Origin: Halobacteriovoraceae bacterium
GTDB lineage: Bacteria; Bdellovibrionota; Bacteriovoracia; Bacteriovoracales; Bacteriovoracaceae
NCBI GenBank assembly: GCA_002706205.1
Contig: PAKC01000092.1
Location: 9,520 to 53,766, forward strand
DNA: 44,247 nt
Direction: 5' to 3'
The translations under genes were made by a program, and so were the position numbers. A model generated the notes under the pieces. That model was not told the DNA's origin. It saw nothing but the letters and a program-made list of their open reading frames with translations, and ran no database searches. Of this stretch, positions 43,182 through 44,247 are shown one piece after another (within the stretch, counting starts at the first letter, position 1; every line of letters begins with the position of its first letter).

Positions 43182-44201
43182 ATGAGTGCTAATGTTTGGG
43201 GAAATGAAAAAACTGAGTATTTTAACTCAGTCACACCTGATCAGGTCCTAAATGCTATAGAAAGTCTAGGGTACAAAGCGACTGGAAGGGTTATGCAACT
43301 GGCCTCTATGGAAAATAGAGTTTTTGAAGTTGAAATAGAAAATGAGGATGCTAAGCACGTATCTGAAAAATTCAAAATTCTTAAATTTTACAGACCAGGA
43401 AGATGGTCCAAAGAACAAATTCAAGAAGAACATCAGTTTCTTTTTGATTTAATCGAACATGATATCCATGCCATTGCACCAGAAAAATCTAATCAAGAAT
43501 CAGTTTTTATCACCCAAGATGGACTTTACTTTTGTATATTTCCCAAGCAAGGAGGCCGGGCCTGTGACGAATGGAATGATGAACTCTTGGCCCAAATGGG
43601 TCGTCTTCTTGCTCGGCTACACAATGTGGGAAAGGCCCATACAGCAAAGTATCGTTTAAAACTTGATATCAATACTTTTGGTGAAAAAAACCTAGAACTT
43701 ATCTTAAAATCACCTCATATGTTACCAGAATATCAAGAAGCTTATAAGTTAACCGCGCAAACAATTTTTAAACTTTCACATCCTTTATTTGAACAAATTC
43801 AATTTCAAAGGATTCATGGTGATTGTCACCATGGGAATATTCTTTTACACGATGGACGACCATTTCTTATTGATTTTGATGATATGAGTGTTGGTCCAAG
43901 AGTGCAAGATATTTGGATGATCACACCTGGCCGTGATGAATATTCTCTGGCCCAAAGAGAAAAGCTACTTGCCGCTTATACCTCTATGTCAGACTTTGAT
44001 TATAGAGAATTAAAAGTAATTGAGAGTTTAAGGGCTTTGCGAATGATTCATTTTTCAGCTTGGATAGGTCACCGCTTTCAAGACCAAGCTTTTCAAAGGG
44101 CCTTTCCAACTTTTGGCTCACATCAATACTGGGAAAAAGAAATCTTTGAACTTAAAACACAAATCGGTTATATACAAGATGAACTAACAGCACTTTATTA
44201 A
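43182..44201 (+). CDS. srkA: stress response serine/threonine kinase SrkA (YihE/RdoA-like); start 43182 preferred over 43113
   Basis: MSANVWGNEKTEYFNSVTPDQVLNAIESLGYKATGRVMQLASMENRVFEVEI, RIHGDCHHGNILLHDGRPFLIDFDDMSVGPRVQDIWM. Confidence 0.92.
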   Translation: MSANVWGNEKTEYFNSVTPDQVLNAIESLGYKATGRVMQLASMENRVFEVEIENEDAKHVSEKFKILKFYRPGRWSKEQIQEEHQFLFDLIEHDIHAIAPEKSNQESVFITQDGLYFCIFPKQGGRACDEWNDELLAQMGRLLARLHNVGKAHTAKYRLKLDINTFGEKNLELILKSPHMLPEYQEAYKLTAQTIFKLSHPLFEQIQFQRIHGDCHHGNILLHDGRPFLIDFDDMSVGPRVQDIWMITPGRDEYSLAQREKLLAAYTSMSDFDYRELKVIESLRALRMIHFSAWIGHRFQDQAFQRAFPTFGSHQYWEKEIFELKTQIGYIQDELTALY

Positions 44202-44247
44202 CAAACAGGGGTGACCTAGAAAAATGGTCTGAGATTATACCCTTTGA

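Noticed and set aside
32698-43659. Shadow ORFs 32698..32946, 34839..35057, 40705..40890, 41140..41331, 43025..43234, 43459..43659
   Set aside because: Overlap strong coding genes in other frames or on the opposite strand.
1-44247. CRISPR arrays, tRNA/rRNA genes, transposons, prophage, toxin-antitoxin or known defence systems
   Set aside because: No direct-repeat/spacer pattern, tRNA-like cloverleaf, transposase, integrase or defence-gene homologues seen by eye. SbcCD is treated as housekeeping repair.

Overview
AT-rich chromosomal window, probably from a Bdellovibrionota / Bacteriovorax-like bacterium (inferred from gene content, not proven). About 38 protein-coding genes were recognised and tile most of the sequence. 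The housekeeping part includes an LPS-core end (Kdo transferase, heptosyltransferase), hemB-sufE, a tmk-holB-ricT-sbcD-sbcC run, asnS, a PfkB kinase, rsmJ, gcvP, speA, gamma-carbonic anhydrase, Maf, and YchJ-srkA. I found no CRISPR array, tRNA, rRNA, IS element or prophage. The parts most worth a second look are: (1) a chemotaxis/motility island at about 12.5-18.5 kb. It holds a CheX phosphatase, CheY, a small four-helix-like protein with a CheZ-type C-terminal tail, two degenerate HD-GYP-like proteins, and a 780-aa protein built on an exact 14-residue (two-heptad) repeat. (2) Four sigma28/FliA-like promoters with identical 12-nt spacing, upstream of cheX, cheY, a decayed MCP gene and a twin-GYF_2 membrane protein. 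(3) 11-bp-phased TTGAC direct repeats in front of both a histidine kinase/OmpR-type operon and the adjacent DsbA-like lipoprotein gene, which predicts the regulator's own operator. (4) A 1346-aa secreted protein with knottin-like Cys motifs, three C-x13-C repeats and an internal signal-peptide-like segment. (5) A 390-nt intergenic region upstream of speA with a perfect hairpin and a nested long-range inverted repeat. All family calls are by eye from the translations; no database search was run.
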